From positions 83,808,979-83,872,978 of the forward strand of contig OZ022501.1 in assembly GCA_963989385.1 (NCBI GenBank): DNA of 64,000 bases. The letters run 5' to 3'. The stretch is from Ctena decussata (taxonomy: Eukaryota > Mollusca > Bivalvia > Lucinida > Lucinidae). Each line of letters starts with the position of its first letter. Position 1 is the stretch's first letter. Both the position numbers and the translations under genes were made by a program. The notes below the pieces were generated by a model. That model did not search any database. It was given only the letters and a program-made list of their open reading frames with translations, and was not told the origin of the DNA. Of the stretch, positions 21,775 through 31,984 are shown piece by piece.

Positions 21775-24393
21775 AAAGAGGAGTTGCTGTATGCCCCCAA
21801 CTATATGCCTGATCCTAACAATGTCAGTTAAAATGTATACATAACCTTAACTTCATCAGAATGATTAACACATCAACTACTTTAAGTACACCATAGATGA
21901 GGTCTCTAGCTCAAAAGTTGGAAAAATGCCAAAGTTAACAAAGGGGCATAATTCAGTCAAATGTTTACGAAATCAGCCCAAAAGTTAATCAGGTGATCTA
22001 TACCTTAGCCCGTAGCTGCATGCCAAATATGAGTATCCTAGCTCCAACATTTCTCCCAGGATTTTAGGAATAAACTTCCATTTAATTTTTCGAAAAAGGG
22101 GCATAACTCTGTAAGTACAAGGCCGACGGACAAGAAAAAAAATATGGTCTGCTAATTTTTAATGGTCTACCAACCCATAAAACAGCAAGGGCCTAGGAGT
22201 TACGGTTCTTGAATAATAGACCACCCCTAAAATGCTTAATACAAATAAGAAAAGGGGCATAAGTCTGTCAATAATGAATACAACATAACGTAATTATCAT
22301 CAGAATGATCGACACATCAAATACTATCTGTATACCAAAAATCAGGTCTCTTGGTCAAATGGTTCAAAAGTTGGAAAAATGCCAAAATTAACAAAGGTGC
22401 ATAATTCAGTCAAATATTTACAAAATCAGCCCAAAATTTATCAGGTGATCTACACCTTAGTCCCTAGCTGTAAGCAAAATATGAGTATCCTAGCTCTAAC
22501 AGTTCTCCCGGGATTTTGGGAACAAACTTTCATTCAATTTTTCGAAAAAGGGGCATAACTCTGTTAGTACAAGGCAAACGGACAAGAAAAAAAATAGGGG
22601 TCTGCTGATTTTTAATGGTCTACCAACCCATAAAATATCAAGGGCCTACACATACAAACTTCCTTGGGTAATTTAGATCCGCCATTTTGTTGCGCAATCA
22701 GCTCGTGTTGCCTCCCTTGACATTTTGCGGGTAGTGTATGCGCATTGCATCCTAAACATCTTAGACATTATCTACCTGTGCGCATTAGCCAAATACCTGT
22801 TGCGTACATAATATATTACATTTTAAAGAAAGAAAAGATACATATTCGGTAAACGTTTACCTTAAAATGCAACTTTATATCCGTCTGCTTCATTATCCAC
22901 AAAACAACATCTACTTGGTTTAATGAAAAAATAAGACTTTTCCGAATTTTCCCTGGTTCACAAATATTTTTCCCTATTTCTCCGATGAATATACAATATA
23001 AAAATATATTGTTGCTATGGTAAACATACTAGATTTAAAGGTAAACATTAGCTCTGAAGTCACAGCAGGGGCTAAATTGCCACGCGCTTCGTCTGTGATG
23101 TTTAAATTTCAATCAGTCAGCTTTGTGATAAAAGATAATTAAATTGTCTTATTTATTCTGACGTGAGAGAAGCATGCCATAAATAAATAAATGGTATTTA
23201 GCTGCTTTATCTGTCCTAGTTTTGATATTCACGAATCTATATAAAAGGACAAATGCACAAATGCCCGTAAGGTACTAGTTATCGATATGACGATTTAAAC
23301 TTTCTGGATGTCGAATCCAATCATGGATTTGCCATCTCAAAGTTTGTTGATCATGCTGATAACACTTAAATTAACGGCGGCAGGTTTTGTCATTTAAATC
23401 GCTGTATCCTTTGGTTTACAGAAAACGTTTACATACATATAAATAACAATACGGAGTAATAAGGATCTGACAGTAAGCATGACGCTTATCATATGTCATT
23501 TTGCTGTACTTTTTCGTTGTTCATACCCCATTAAACTATGGTAACAAAGGGGAAACTGGATTAATGTCATATCTGACTAGGAAATGGGTTTGGTTATCCT
23601 AGGCCAATTAACAAACACTCAAATTGCACAGAGGTTGACATTAAAGTCAATACTCTCGGCCGAAATCGTTTTGAGCGAATGTAGCCTATATACGCTTCCT
23701 TAGCAACTCACGTGGCGAGATCGCTTACTGCGCATAATCGGCAACTGGTTACCGTCCTTATTTGGTTGGTTTCTGACACATTGACTATTTACCTAGGGTA
23801 ATAGGGAAAGTTTGTGTGTGGCCTAGGAGTTACGGTTCTTGAATAATAGACCACCCCTTAAATGTTTTGTACAAATAAGAACAGGGGCATAACTCTGTCA
23901 ATAATGAATACAACATAACGTAACTATCATCAGAATGATCGACATATCAAATACTATCTGTATACCAAAACTCAGATCTCTAGGTCAAACGGTTCAAAAG
24001 TAGGAAAAATGCCAAAGTTAACAAAGGGGCATAATTCAGTCAAATATTTACAAAATCAGCCCAAAAGTTAATCAAGTGATCTACACCATTGGCCCTTGCT
24101 GTATGCAAAAAATGAGAATCCTAGCTCCAACGGTTCTCCCAGGATTTTGAGAACAAACTTTCATTTAATTTTTCGAAAAAGGGGCATAACTCTGTAAGTA
24201 CAAGATTGACGGACAAGAAAAAAAATAGGGGTCTGCTAATCTTTAATGGTCTACCCTCCCATAAAATATCGAGGGCCTAGGAGTTACGGTGCTTGAATAA
24301 CAGACCACCCCTAAAATGTTACGTACAGACGGACGGACAGTCAGGCCCAAACCAATATGCCCCCTCAACTTCTTCGAAGTTGGGGGCATAAAA
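21775..24393 (-). mobile_element. Hairpin-headed element, family e, minus strand, interrupted
   Basis: On the minus strand the 5' palindrome TATGCCCCCAACTTCGAAGA ends at 24393, followed by GTCCGTCCGTC. The inverted sub-terminal repeat AGTTGGGGGCATA lies near 21790. The core has units of about 430 bp containing GGGGCATAACTCTG, TAGCTCCAAC and GTCTACCAACCCATAAAA. The body is split by a separate transposon at 22649-23820. The same family occurs on the plus strand at 45156, 49992 and 52286. Confidence 0.7.
22649..23820. mobile_element. 1172-bp DNA transposon nested in family e element
   Basis: It splits the core sequence GGGCCTAGGAGTTACGG, which is intact at about 22190. The left side ends GGGCCTA and the right side resumes GCCTAGGAG, giving a 5-bp duplication GCCTA (22644-22648, 23821-23825). 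The ends are CACATACAAACTT and, inverted, CACACACAAACTT (12 of 13 match). No open frame with a known domain is inside, so it is non-autonomous. CAC-initial ends with a 5-bp duplication are reminiscent of Transib, but the assignment is tentative. Confidence 0.75.
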
Positions 24394-24837
24394 AACGACG
24401 GACAGACAGACACCTACTCCTATAGCCCCCTTCGATTCCGTCAGGTTCAAAAATAAATATAGTTATTATCGCAAAGTTCCGTGCAATTCTTGCTATTAGT
24501 CATTCATTTTCCTTTACCCTCGTATTCTTCTCCAAATGTTGTAGTTGTTTGCTGTATAAGAGTAAAGTCTACATAGGCCCCTAAGCCTGGTCGCATAGGC
24601 CCCGTTTTGGACGATTTGAAAACCTAGACGCCGTTGTGGCTACCCTATTGCGTTCAAGCTCCCTATACATTAAGAGCTTGCTGCCCGACTTCCTAGATAC
24701 ATGCTTAATTGCCAGTGCCCATCAGCTCCATGGAAATACATGCCCTTTCCCCCAGCTCCCCAGACCTCCATGGCGTTCCTTTACTCACTCTCTATGTGGT
24801 AGTGGCGTCTCATCATAGGATATTGTAAAATGCTGTT

Positions 24838-25016
24838 CTGGTTGGTTGTTTTGGGTTAAACGTCTCTTTGATACAGTATTACAGTTTATATCGAGCCGGA
24901 GAACGAGGAATGATATGATAGGGGAGAGGAAATTATCAAAAAAAACCCACCCGCACCAACTATTAGCACAGTAGGCCCTTGCCCCACTACTAGCCCAATG
25001 GCACTTGACCAACAGT
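24838..25016 (-). mobile_element. SINE family S, diverged copy
   Basis: Minus-strand tail GTTTAACCCAAAACAACCAA, then ACTGTATCAAAGAGAC, a pyrimidine-rich middle and GGGCCTACTGTGCTAATAG. The head is truncated compared with 10780-11019. Confidence 0.65.
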
Positions 25017-25279
25017 ATCTCTAAGAAAAAATATTTCCTTGCTAAAAAATATAAATAAGAATAGTAAACCAGAAATTTTGCACCCCACTCACCAAAATTT
25101 GTTCACAGTTCGGCTATCGCCGAATTTCAGAAAGGGATAGTGGCATCCTCCTTACAGCTACATCATTGGAGTTGTTCGGTGCATACGTAATTTTCTTGAA
25201 ATCCTCCTGACGAACTAGGAACAAGTCCAAACGAAACATGTTTTGTGAATTTTGGATTTCGGAGAAAACGTCTGTCACT

Positions 25280-25402
25280 TTTCACTTCCGGCTTGGTTTC
25301 CGGCTTTCTGTTATTGGCTATGCGCGCAGGGGAAGTAATACGCACGCGACGAAATTCTTGATAGGTCGCGCACCACCAAACTGTTTTAGAGGGTCACCGA
25401 CC
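25280..25402 (+). promoter_or_regulatory. Candidate TATA-less promoter / 5' UTR of the helicase exon
   Basis: Upstream of the ATG at 25403 are an ETS-type ACTTCCGG (25284-25291), a second TTCCGG (about 25298), an inverted CCAAT box ATTGG (25313-25317) and a CpG-rich TGCGCGCAGG (NRF1-like). This combination is typical of housekeeping promoters. No expression evidence is available. Confidence 0.4.
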
Positions 25403-25611
25403 ATGTTGACGGCTGGGCAACAGAGAGCGGAGGAGATTGTTTTAGCAGGGCATAACCTGTGTTTAACAGGGCAAGCGGGTACGGGGAAAACCTTCCTGAT
25501 AAAAGAAATATGTAGAAAGTCAAAAGAACAGTCGAGGCGGGTTACTTTACTGTGTACCACCGGTATGGGGTGCCTCCAGTTTTTGGAAGAAGGGGCAAAG
25601 ACAGTGCACAG
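25403..25611 (+). CDS. PIF1-like DNA helicase, first coding exon (partial gene)
   Basis: The exon encodes the N-terminus of a superfamily 1B helicase of the PIF1 type, ATP-dependent enzymes that unwind DNA 5' to 3'. Residues 3-16 (LTAGQQRAEEIVLA) look like the Q-motif region, residues 23-30 (GQAGTGKT) are a Walker A loop, and residues 52-69 (TTGMGCLQF ... KTVH) correspond to motif Ia (TTG-A ... T-H). The frame ends abruptly after codon 69 plus two bases at AG|GTAGGG, a good splice donor; a stop follows in the intron. I chose the ATG at 25403 because it directly precedes the Q-motif and the promoter-like sequence. An upstream in-frame ATG at 25238 would add 55 residues of no recognised character. 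No later exon (Walker B DEISML-type motif) is visible downstream in the window. It may be a host gene with a long intron, a multicopy transposon-linked helicase, or a broken fragment. Confidence 0.6.
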
Positions 25612-25615
25612 GTAG

Positions 25616-26202
25616 GGTATAGTCTGAATCTGATTACTTTAACATCACACAATCATTCATTCTCCAGAAAATTAAATGCGTGATGCTTTTATTAACTCTT
25701 TTTCTGCTCCATCGCCCCTTACTCGAGCACTGATTCACAACCAACAACAGACCCCCCCCGATATGCATTTCAGCCAGCATTTCAATTAGAAGTAGATGTT
25801 ACTGTGAGGAATTTAGTCACAGTGAATTTAGTACTCTCTGGCCTCTCCCTATACCGAACAAGAAGTCAACGTTGGAAATACGTCGAATAGACGTTCAATT
25901 GACGTCACAACGGCGTAACCACGTCATTGCGTTGAGTCGACGTATTTACCAACTGATAATATATGTATTCCTCAGAATCGTTGACACCCTCGATTGACCA
26001 TCATAGCAAGATCGATGCCTTGCCACAAACATTTCACGTCAATCCTGACTTTGCAGCGATACTGATACGACATTGTTTTTGTCTGAATGTAAGTGGGATT
26101 GAAATTGAGAACACTTTTCAAGTCAACTTTGACTAGGAAACAGACTTGAATCGTCCTAACTCTATGATCGATTTTCTCCAATGCTGCTACATATACGGAC
26201 GA
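25616..26202. other. Unassigned (intronic if the helicase gene is real) with a small ACGTC palindrome
   Basis: Contains a small palindromic repeat at about 25871-25953 (see next entry). Nothing else recognised. Confidence 0.4.
25871..25953. mobile_element. Small MITE-like palindrome rich in ACGTC
   Basis: The ends are GTTGGAAATACGTCGA and, inverted, GTTGGTAAATACGTCGA. Internal ATTGACGTCACAACGG and ACCACGTCATTGCG add CRE-like sites. About 83 bp. Confidence 0.55.
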
Positions 26203-26408
26203 GGATGGGTGTATGGATGTATTGCGATTTTACATCCTTTTCAACGGTCTTTCAGTCATATCCGAAGAATGGGAGGGTCTTTATAAAAGACTGTGTGAAG
26301 CCGAACCCCGTTTACGGTTGCGGAGATTTTGCCTTCGGCGGGGCTCGAGCCCGGGACGACTAGATCAGCAGGCCAGCTCTTAGTCTACTGAACTATCGGG
26401 TCTCCCAC
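26203..26408 (-). mobile_element. tRNA-derived SINE, family T2, minus strand
   Basis: On the minus strand: GGGAGACCCGATAGTTCAGT (A-box region), GGGCTCGAGCCCC (B-box region), then a body ending TGACTGAAAGACCGTTGAAA and AGGATGTAAAATCGC. Same family as 49632 and 62405. Confidence 0.7.
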
Positions 26409-27078
26409 GGATGAACAAGATGTAATCATTGAGATGTGCTCCATCCAGTATGAAGTGTCCTTCTTAATCAAATAGACAACATCGACCAGTTGTTGATGCT
26501 AAGCGTTCGTTTAAAACATTTTGACGCGGTCAGTCTTAAATCGAGGCACAAGATAAAAGATTTCTCTTCCCCATCCCACCCCCACCCCTCACCTTTTTGG
26601 AAAAAAACAACAACACTTATTACACCTGTAAGTTTCAATTTCTGAAATTAAAAGCGCATATATGTTTGGATATCGGTTTTCCCTGAGACGGGTGACTAAG
26701 TGTAGGTGTAGTGAAGCTACTGTCATAGAGCTCTGTCCTTGTTCGATGTGCGGAAAATTTCAATCGAATATCAACAGGCTGGGCGGTTTCTGATTAACCG
26801 CGCCCAAGATGGATCCTTGCATCTAGAAACGGCATCACTCTCTTCGATGTGACCTAATGACAATAAAATTTCCTTTTAAAAGGAAGGCTTGCCCAGCTAA
26901 GCCAGTGAAATTTTCATGAGTTGTTATTGAAGTGAACCCGATTGTTAGTGCACTATCATTTGCTAACTTTTATTTAGCAAAGTATTTAATTTCTATCTTA
27001 TTGAATGGTGGCATTATCCACGGGTGTAAGGTAAAAACAAGTGTAGAATTTGTTTGAAAAACAAATTGAAAAATATTT

Positions 27079-27116
<38 letters not shown>

Positions 27117-28330
27117 ACACACACACACACAACAACAACAACAACAACAAAAAACAACAGTTTTCCAACGTTTTGGCCGGCCGTTTTAGGCATGTCTCAA
27201 GGAAAATAACTATATGGACCTATTTCAAGTCTTTTTATTCACGGCTGTTGAGTCACAGTTAGTCTGAATCAAAATTCTAGGAAAGACTGTTTCAAACCCA
27301 TGTCTATGGAATCATGGCACATCTGAACTTGGCATCAAAAGAAGACAATAAATCTATATTTACAGAAGTTTATTTTTGGTTTAAGTGGCATCAGTGGCAG
27401 TGACTGGAAAAAATGTTGACACTGAGAAGAAAATGCATGCTGCTGTTGTTTGGGACGATAACTTGCTTTACACCATTTGGGAACAACAAAGTACGGAACC
27501 CATTGCGTTCGTATTTCCATGAACTCCCGACAAATGAAATTTATCTCTTTTCAGTAAATGTGATAAGGGAAGCAAATCGTTAAAAGCGCTTGTTTCTATA
27601 TTTAAACAATAAATTTGAACTCTGCTCTTTCAGATTTTACACTGATACACAGATCAGCCCACTCCGGCATAAGCGCAGTCTGATCAGTCTAGCCTCAGCA
27701 TGAAAGATGAAGAATATATATATGCCGAAACAGACTGATCAGATCCAACGAATGCATTGGCGCTGGACAGTGTGCCGGCTGCTCTGACTACTCAGATTAT
27801 GCGATGCCCTAAGGCCTAGTTTTCGTGACGCAGCCGCTTGATATTGCTTTGCGCTAAGCTATATATAAACACTGTTTCTTACACAAGTTTGGTATATTTC
27901 TTAGGGTGCAAAGCCAAATACTTTGCATTGCATTCAGAGTTTCATTTTTTATGCAATCAGTTTATAAAAAGCAAACGAAATGTGGCCTAGTTCAAGGCAC
28001 TCGTAAAAGAAAAACGTCGTTTTAACGGAAATATTAAAAAAAAAAAAAAGTACATAACTATCAAAATTCCATCGTTATTTTTAGCAGATGAGGCAAATCG
28101 GACGTGGATAAAAATAGACAAAATCGGACGAGGTATTTGTTTGTTATGTCTGTGAAGAAAATAATGAAGAAATGCTGTCTCAAATCGGAACGAACTTTCC
28201 GATCTCTTTGGCTTATTTGCGGCCCTAAGAAAAGTTTAGAACGAATCGTTGCAGTACACACTCACTGGTATTTTCCGACTAAGCGTGACGTATCATTTCT
28301 TCCCAAAATAACTCGGTATCACTAAACCAC
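26409..28330. other. Unassigned sequence with a microsatellite
   Basis: Apart from the (AC)n/(AAC)n tract at 27080-27159 and a possible degenerate CTGATCAG-bearing repeat at about 27640-27790, nothing was recognised. Confidence 0.45.
27080..27159. repeat. (AC)n then (AAC)n microsatellite
   Basis: About 25 AC dinucleotides with one AT interruption, followed by about 9 AAC units and short A runs. Confidence 0.95.
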
Positions 28331-28338
28331 TTGAATAC

Positions 28339-28364
28339 TGGCTTGCGCTCGAAAGCGCAAGCCA
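28339..28364. repeat. Perfect GC-rich hairpin
   Basis: GGCTTGCGCT-CGAA-AGCGCAAGCC, a 10-bp perfect stem. The CGAA loop is like the loops in the 5' palindromes of the hairpin-headed elements. It is followed by A-rich sequence. It is not the histone mRNA 3' stem-loop. Confidence 0.6.
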
Positions 28365-29389
28365 AAATGTCCGAGGTCATGTACGTTAAGAAATAAAAAG
28401 GGGGTTTAAAAAAAGGGAAAGAAAAAAAAAAAGAAAGGGAAGAAAGTATTAAAGCAACGAAAGTTTTGAGTATTGGTTTGCAGACAGGTCTGAACTAGCA
28501 GTGCAGACCCTGACCTTACTGCTCCTGAACAGGGTTAACACTGTTTGTCATTCCATCTGCGTCTTTTGGACGTATTTCTGCATTGTTTAACCATTTCCAG
28601 TTAGGACAATTATGGTAATTATTTAGGTGCCCCAGATGTAAGAATTTTTTTTGTAAGACTTAATTACAATAAATCCGTAACTACTTGGCGACCATTTTTC
28701 CCCCATTGATTTTTTTTTTCAACTGTACCGTGAATATAATGAACTAATAAGCAACTTTTTCTTCTTGAATTATTCCGTTTGTTGAATATGTGATCTCCAC
28801 ACTAAAGTCATCCAAAAATAATAATGATGATAATATTAATAATATTAAAAGAAAAACCAAAGGAGGCATACCCGATCCGTCAGAAGGGAGAAAGTCCGTG
28901 CAGGAGGCGTTATGATCACTCGGGAGCCTTTATGGCTACCAAGCTAAAACATCTAAAACATACCAAATATGATTCTAAGAATTGTAACCGAAGCAGTGTA
29001 AAAAGATAATTATCAGGAACTCTACAACCAGATTCCGCATCCCACTAACGATATCAAACTGGAAATAGTCACACGAAGCAACACCACATGTCTTCTTGAG
29101 ACTGAATCTTTCGAGCTTTAAACGGGGTTCCATTATTATTATCCACTCGTCGTCCTAATATGTCTACAATACAATTAAAAAAGGGCATAAAATCGCGTCA
29201 TTTATCCATCTTTTTAGTGGGAAAATTGAAATTTGGCTTGATCTTCATTGGCAGTGCATATATAATAACAATTACTTAAATGTTCCTTAAATAGTCATCT
29301 ATCAGTTATTATGTATAGTACACGGTAACTTGTCGAAAAGGCACAGTAGAAAGCAAATTAGCCCGAGGATCAATAAAGAGATAGAAAAA
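28365..29389. other. Unassigned AT-rich sequence
   Basis: Purine-rich stretch at about 28395-28445, otherwise nothing recognised. Confidence 0.5.
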
Positions 29390-29456
29390 GGATGAATGGA
29401 TGGGTGACATGCGATTTCACGTCCTTTTTAACGGTCTGTCATTCATGGAATGTTAA
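29390..29456 (-). mobile_element. SINE family T2, 3' fragment
   Basis: The complement reads GAATGACAGACCGTTAAAAA then GGACGTGAAATCGCATG, the 3' end of the family at 26203. The tRNA-like head is absent (5' truncation). Confidence 0.6.
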
Positions 29457-29554
29457 GGTACGTTGTTGCTTCTTAATTGGATATTATTTTGAATTTACTT
29501 CTAAATTTACATTTAAAACAATAATTGGATTCATAGTTCTGCAGGATGTAAATC

Positions 29555-29557
<3 letters not shown>

Positions 29558-29598
<41 letters not shown>
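29558..29598. repeat. (AG)n microsatellite
   Basis: About 20 uninterrupted AG units. Confidence 0.95.
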
Positions 29599-29601
<3 letters not shown>

Positions 29602-30330
29602 TTCTCTTGTAAGCCCATACAGGTTTCGTGAATTTTAATTATCATCAAAACCTTCACTTTTAAACAAGAATATAGAGTGAGAGATTTTCCGCTGCAACCA
29701 GTATCACTGACTCGCATGTCAGTTGTACGTTGCTGACATCAAGTTTGATATAAATACAGAAATTATGTAGTGACTCGCCTGTCCTGAACGTTACAATTAG
29801 ACAAATTAACTGAAACATAATGTTTGGTGTCACTTTGACTTTTGTGGTCACTCGATATATTCTTGTGTTTCTATGGGATCGGGCATAATGATTTACTCTT
29901 AAGTTATCATTTTTCCAGTACAGCATGCCCATATTTTGAGTTTACTGCCTATTGTGCACTACATACTGTTTACTATCCACTGATTATAAGTTCGTCCTGT
30001 GTACTTTGTAAATACTGCCTATCGTCTACTGTGACATTACCATTGCGCAGAGCAAAAAGTTAGCATCATGCGTAAAATGTCACGGTATGCAGTAGACCGT
30101 AGACAGGGCGTCGTAGACAGTAAGTTGTACACAGACAGTGCACAGTATACAGTCAGTATACATGCGTGTGCATGTACAAAGTTAATGTCGCAGTATGGGA
30201 CTTTGGGGCAAGTGGGACAGTTAATGGAAAAGCACCTGTATGTTACGGGCTGATATGACATAGCGAGAGTCAAACCTGTTGGCACTATATATAACTACCA
30301 ATCATATGCTGGGTATGGCGTGCAAAATAT
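29599..30330. other. Unassigned; cryptically simple TACTGT-rich stretch at about 29935-30165
   Basis: TACTG/CTACTG words are frequent at 29940-30030, and the complementary CAGTA/GTAGAC words at 30085-30160, suggesting a degenerate inverted repeat. No gene recognised. Confidence 0.35.
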
Positions 30331-30435
30331 CCCACCGGGCACATGACGTCAAAATGACGTCCTAATGACGTCGATGCGACGTTACTGTGTCGCATCGACG
30401 TGAGTACGTCATTTCAACGTCATGTGCCTGCAGGG
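30331..30435. mobile_element. Palindromic MITE with repeated TGACGTC sites
   Basis: Left end CCCACCGGGCACATGACGTC. The complement of the right end reads CCCTGCAGGCACATGACGTT. The left arm has three ATGACGTC copies about 12 bp apart, then CGATGCGAC, whose inverted copy GTCGCATCG follows an 8-base loop. The near-perfect arms are about 45 bp. Confidence 0.7.
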
Positions 30436-30934
30436 ATAAAGTATATCTCAGTTACCCCAGTCCTACCCCAATTCACCCCACTGAGTAAACAGTTGAGTAA
30501 ACAGTAGGGGCCTACACAAAAATTCCATACATATAGCTATGTAACTTCTGTATACAGCTTTCTCACTGAAAAACGCTTGAGAATGGTGGGGGCGGTAAGT
30601 GGGGTGAAGGGAGAGGGGGAGAAGGGAGAACATTAGATTCTTATATTCAGTTATGGTAGAACTGGAGAGAGGGTGGAGGAAGTGGGATAGGGTGAGGTGG
30701 TGGTAAGAAATTCACTAGGTCAAACAAACAAATAAGTTAATAAATAAAGTGTATGCTAATATGAAATACACAAGCTTCCTGAGAAATCAGGCTTCAGTCA
30801 CCTCCATTTATGCATGATTAGTAAAAACTTACTATGGGAGGGTCAGAAAAAAAGATTTACGGAGGATATTTATCTTTAAATCTGTGATATTTATTTAAAT
30901 CTTTAAATCGTTGATATTTATCTGTAAACCTTTA

Positions 30935-30995
30935 ATCACAGGGGTGGGGGCGGGTGGGGTGGGACTGTGACGGGGGAGGAGGTGGGGTTACCACT
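30935..30995 (+). other. G-quadruplex-prone G-rich tract
   Basis: Contains GGGGTGGGGGCGGGTGGGG followed by TGGG and GGGGG runs, satisfying the four G-tracts with short loops rule. Part of a wider G-rich stretch at about 30575-30710 and 30935-30995. Confidence 0.6.
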
Positions 30996-31214
30996 GAAGG
31001 ATTTAACATTTACCATTGTATGCTTCTCGAGAAATCTGACGAGTTCTCCTCATTCTTTTCCATGTCGCCACAACCATGAATACTGCTTTGAAATTAACCG
31101 AAAACCTTTACAGCCTCGTTGTAGACTCTCCGCGCTGCAGTTCTACCGCTGTGATTTGGTGGTGTGTAACCTTACTTTTCAAATTACCGGATCAGAACCG
31201 TCTTTTAGCGCGTG

Positions 31215-31250
31215 AATCTCACGTGTTATTTCCCTTACCGGAAGTAAACA
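31215..31250 (+). promoter_or_regulatory. Promoter-like E-box plus ETS site
   Basis: CACGTG at 31220-31225 and a full ETS consensus ACCGGAAGT at 31237-31245, immediately followed by AAACAATGAC. Confidence 0.3.
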
Positions 31251-31254
31251 ATGA

Positions 31255-31460
31255 CAGACGTTTTCTCCTGAACGAAGGCATGAAAAAGTTTTGACAATCA
31301 AATCAAGTTTTCTCATTATTCGAAGGCTGCACAGAAATTTTACCAATGCCTCGAGAATCATTGTTGATGGGTTTATCAAGAAATATCAAGATTTCTGTCG
31401 GAACCCGAACGATACTCGAATTTTGAACCAGGTTTGTGATCGTCTGTGGGTCGAGCTCAG
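31255..31460 (+). CDS. Candidate exon, unrecognised protein (doubtful)
   Basis: A stop-free stretch after the promoter-like sites reads, near its end, FIKKYQDFCRNPNDTRILNQ and then VCDRLWVELR, mixed polar and hydrophobic as in a helical domain. It ends at CTCAG|GTGCTG, a plausible splice donor. Against it: no ATG in this frame. The nearest ATG (31251) opens another frame that stops after six codons. It could be an internal exon, a frameshifted relic, or chance. No domain is recognised. Confidence 0.2.
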
Positions 31461-31559
31461 GTGCTGCCTGACCATAGTCTTATACTTTTTTTAGCAAGGA
31501 AACATTTTTTTTTTCGTAGAAACGCTGTTAAACATACATACACAGTATTGGTCAAGTGC

Positions 31560-31620
31560 CAGTGTAGTAGCCAAACTAGTAGGACGCCCCGGCACTGAAA
31601 GTTACAAAGCACCATCGAAA
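31560..31620 (-). mobile_element. SINE family S, head fragment
   Basis: TAGTAGGACGCCCCGGCACT and AAAGCACCATCG match the right part of 10780-11019; the rest is missing. Confidence 0.55.
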
Positions 31621-31984
31621 TGCTATTTTGACATTGATCAGGTACATGTAGGCAAACATTGTGTCAAAGAGTAGGAACAAGTACGAAAAAATGCGGTTTT
31701 GATAAAGACAAACTCCTGTACGAAATAATGCCGTTTCTTTTTTGTTCCCGCAGAGCAATGAAACCGAAGAAAAACGTGCCAGTCAATAGAACATTTCCTG
31801 TACATTGTATTTTTACCACATATCTTCAGAAGTTTTATGATAAATTGGTTGCCAAAAAATAAAACAAAATAAAAAACTACTTTTCTACACCATGTGAAAC
31901 TTAAGTTTTTTTTTCTTTCTATTTTTTAAAGCTGACCAATTATAAAAGCCATTACTCTGTCAGTGATATAGGCCTAAAGTGAAA

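Noticed and set aside
28339..28364. Histone mRNA 3' stem-loop
   Set aside because: Stem and loop sequence do not match the histone consensus and no histone coding sequence is nearby.
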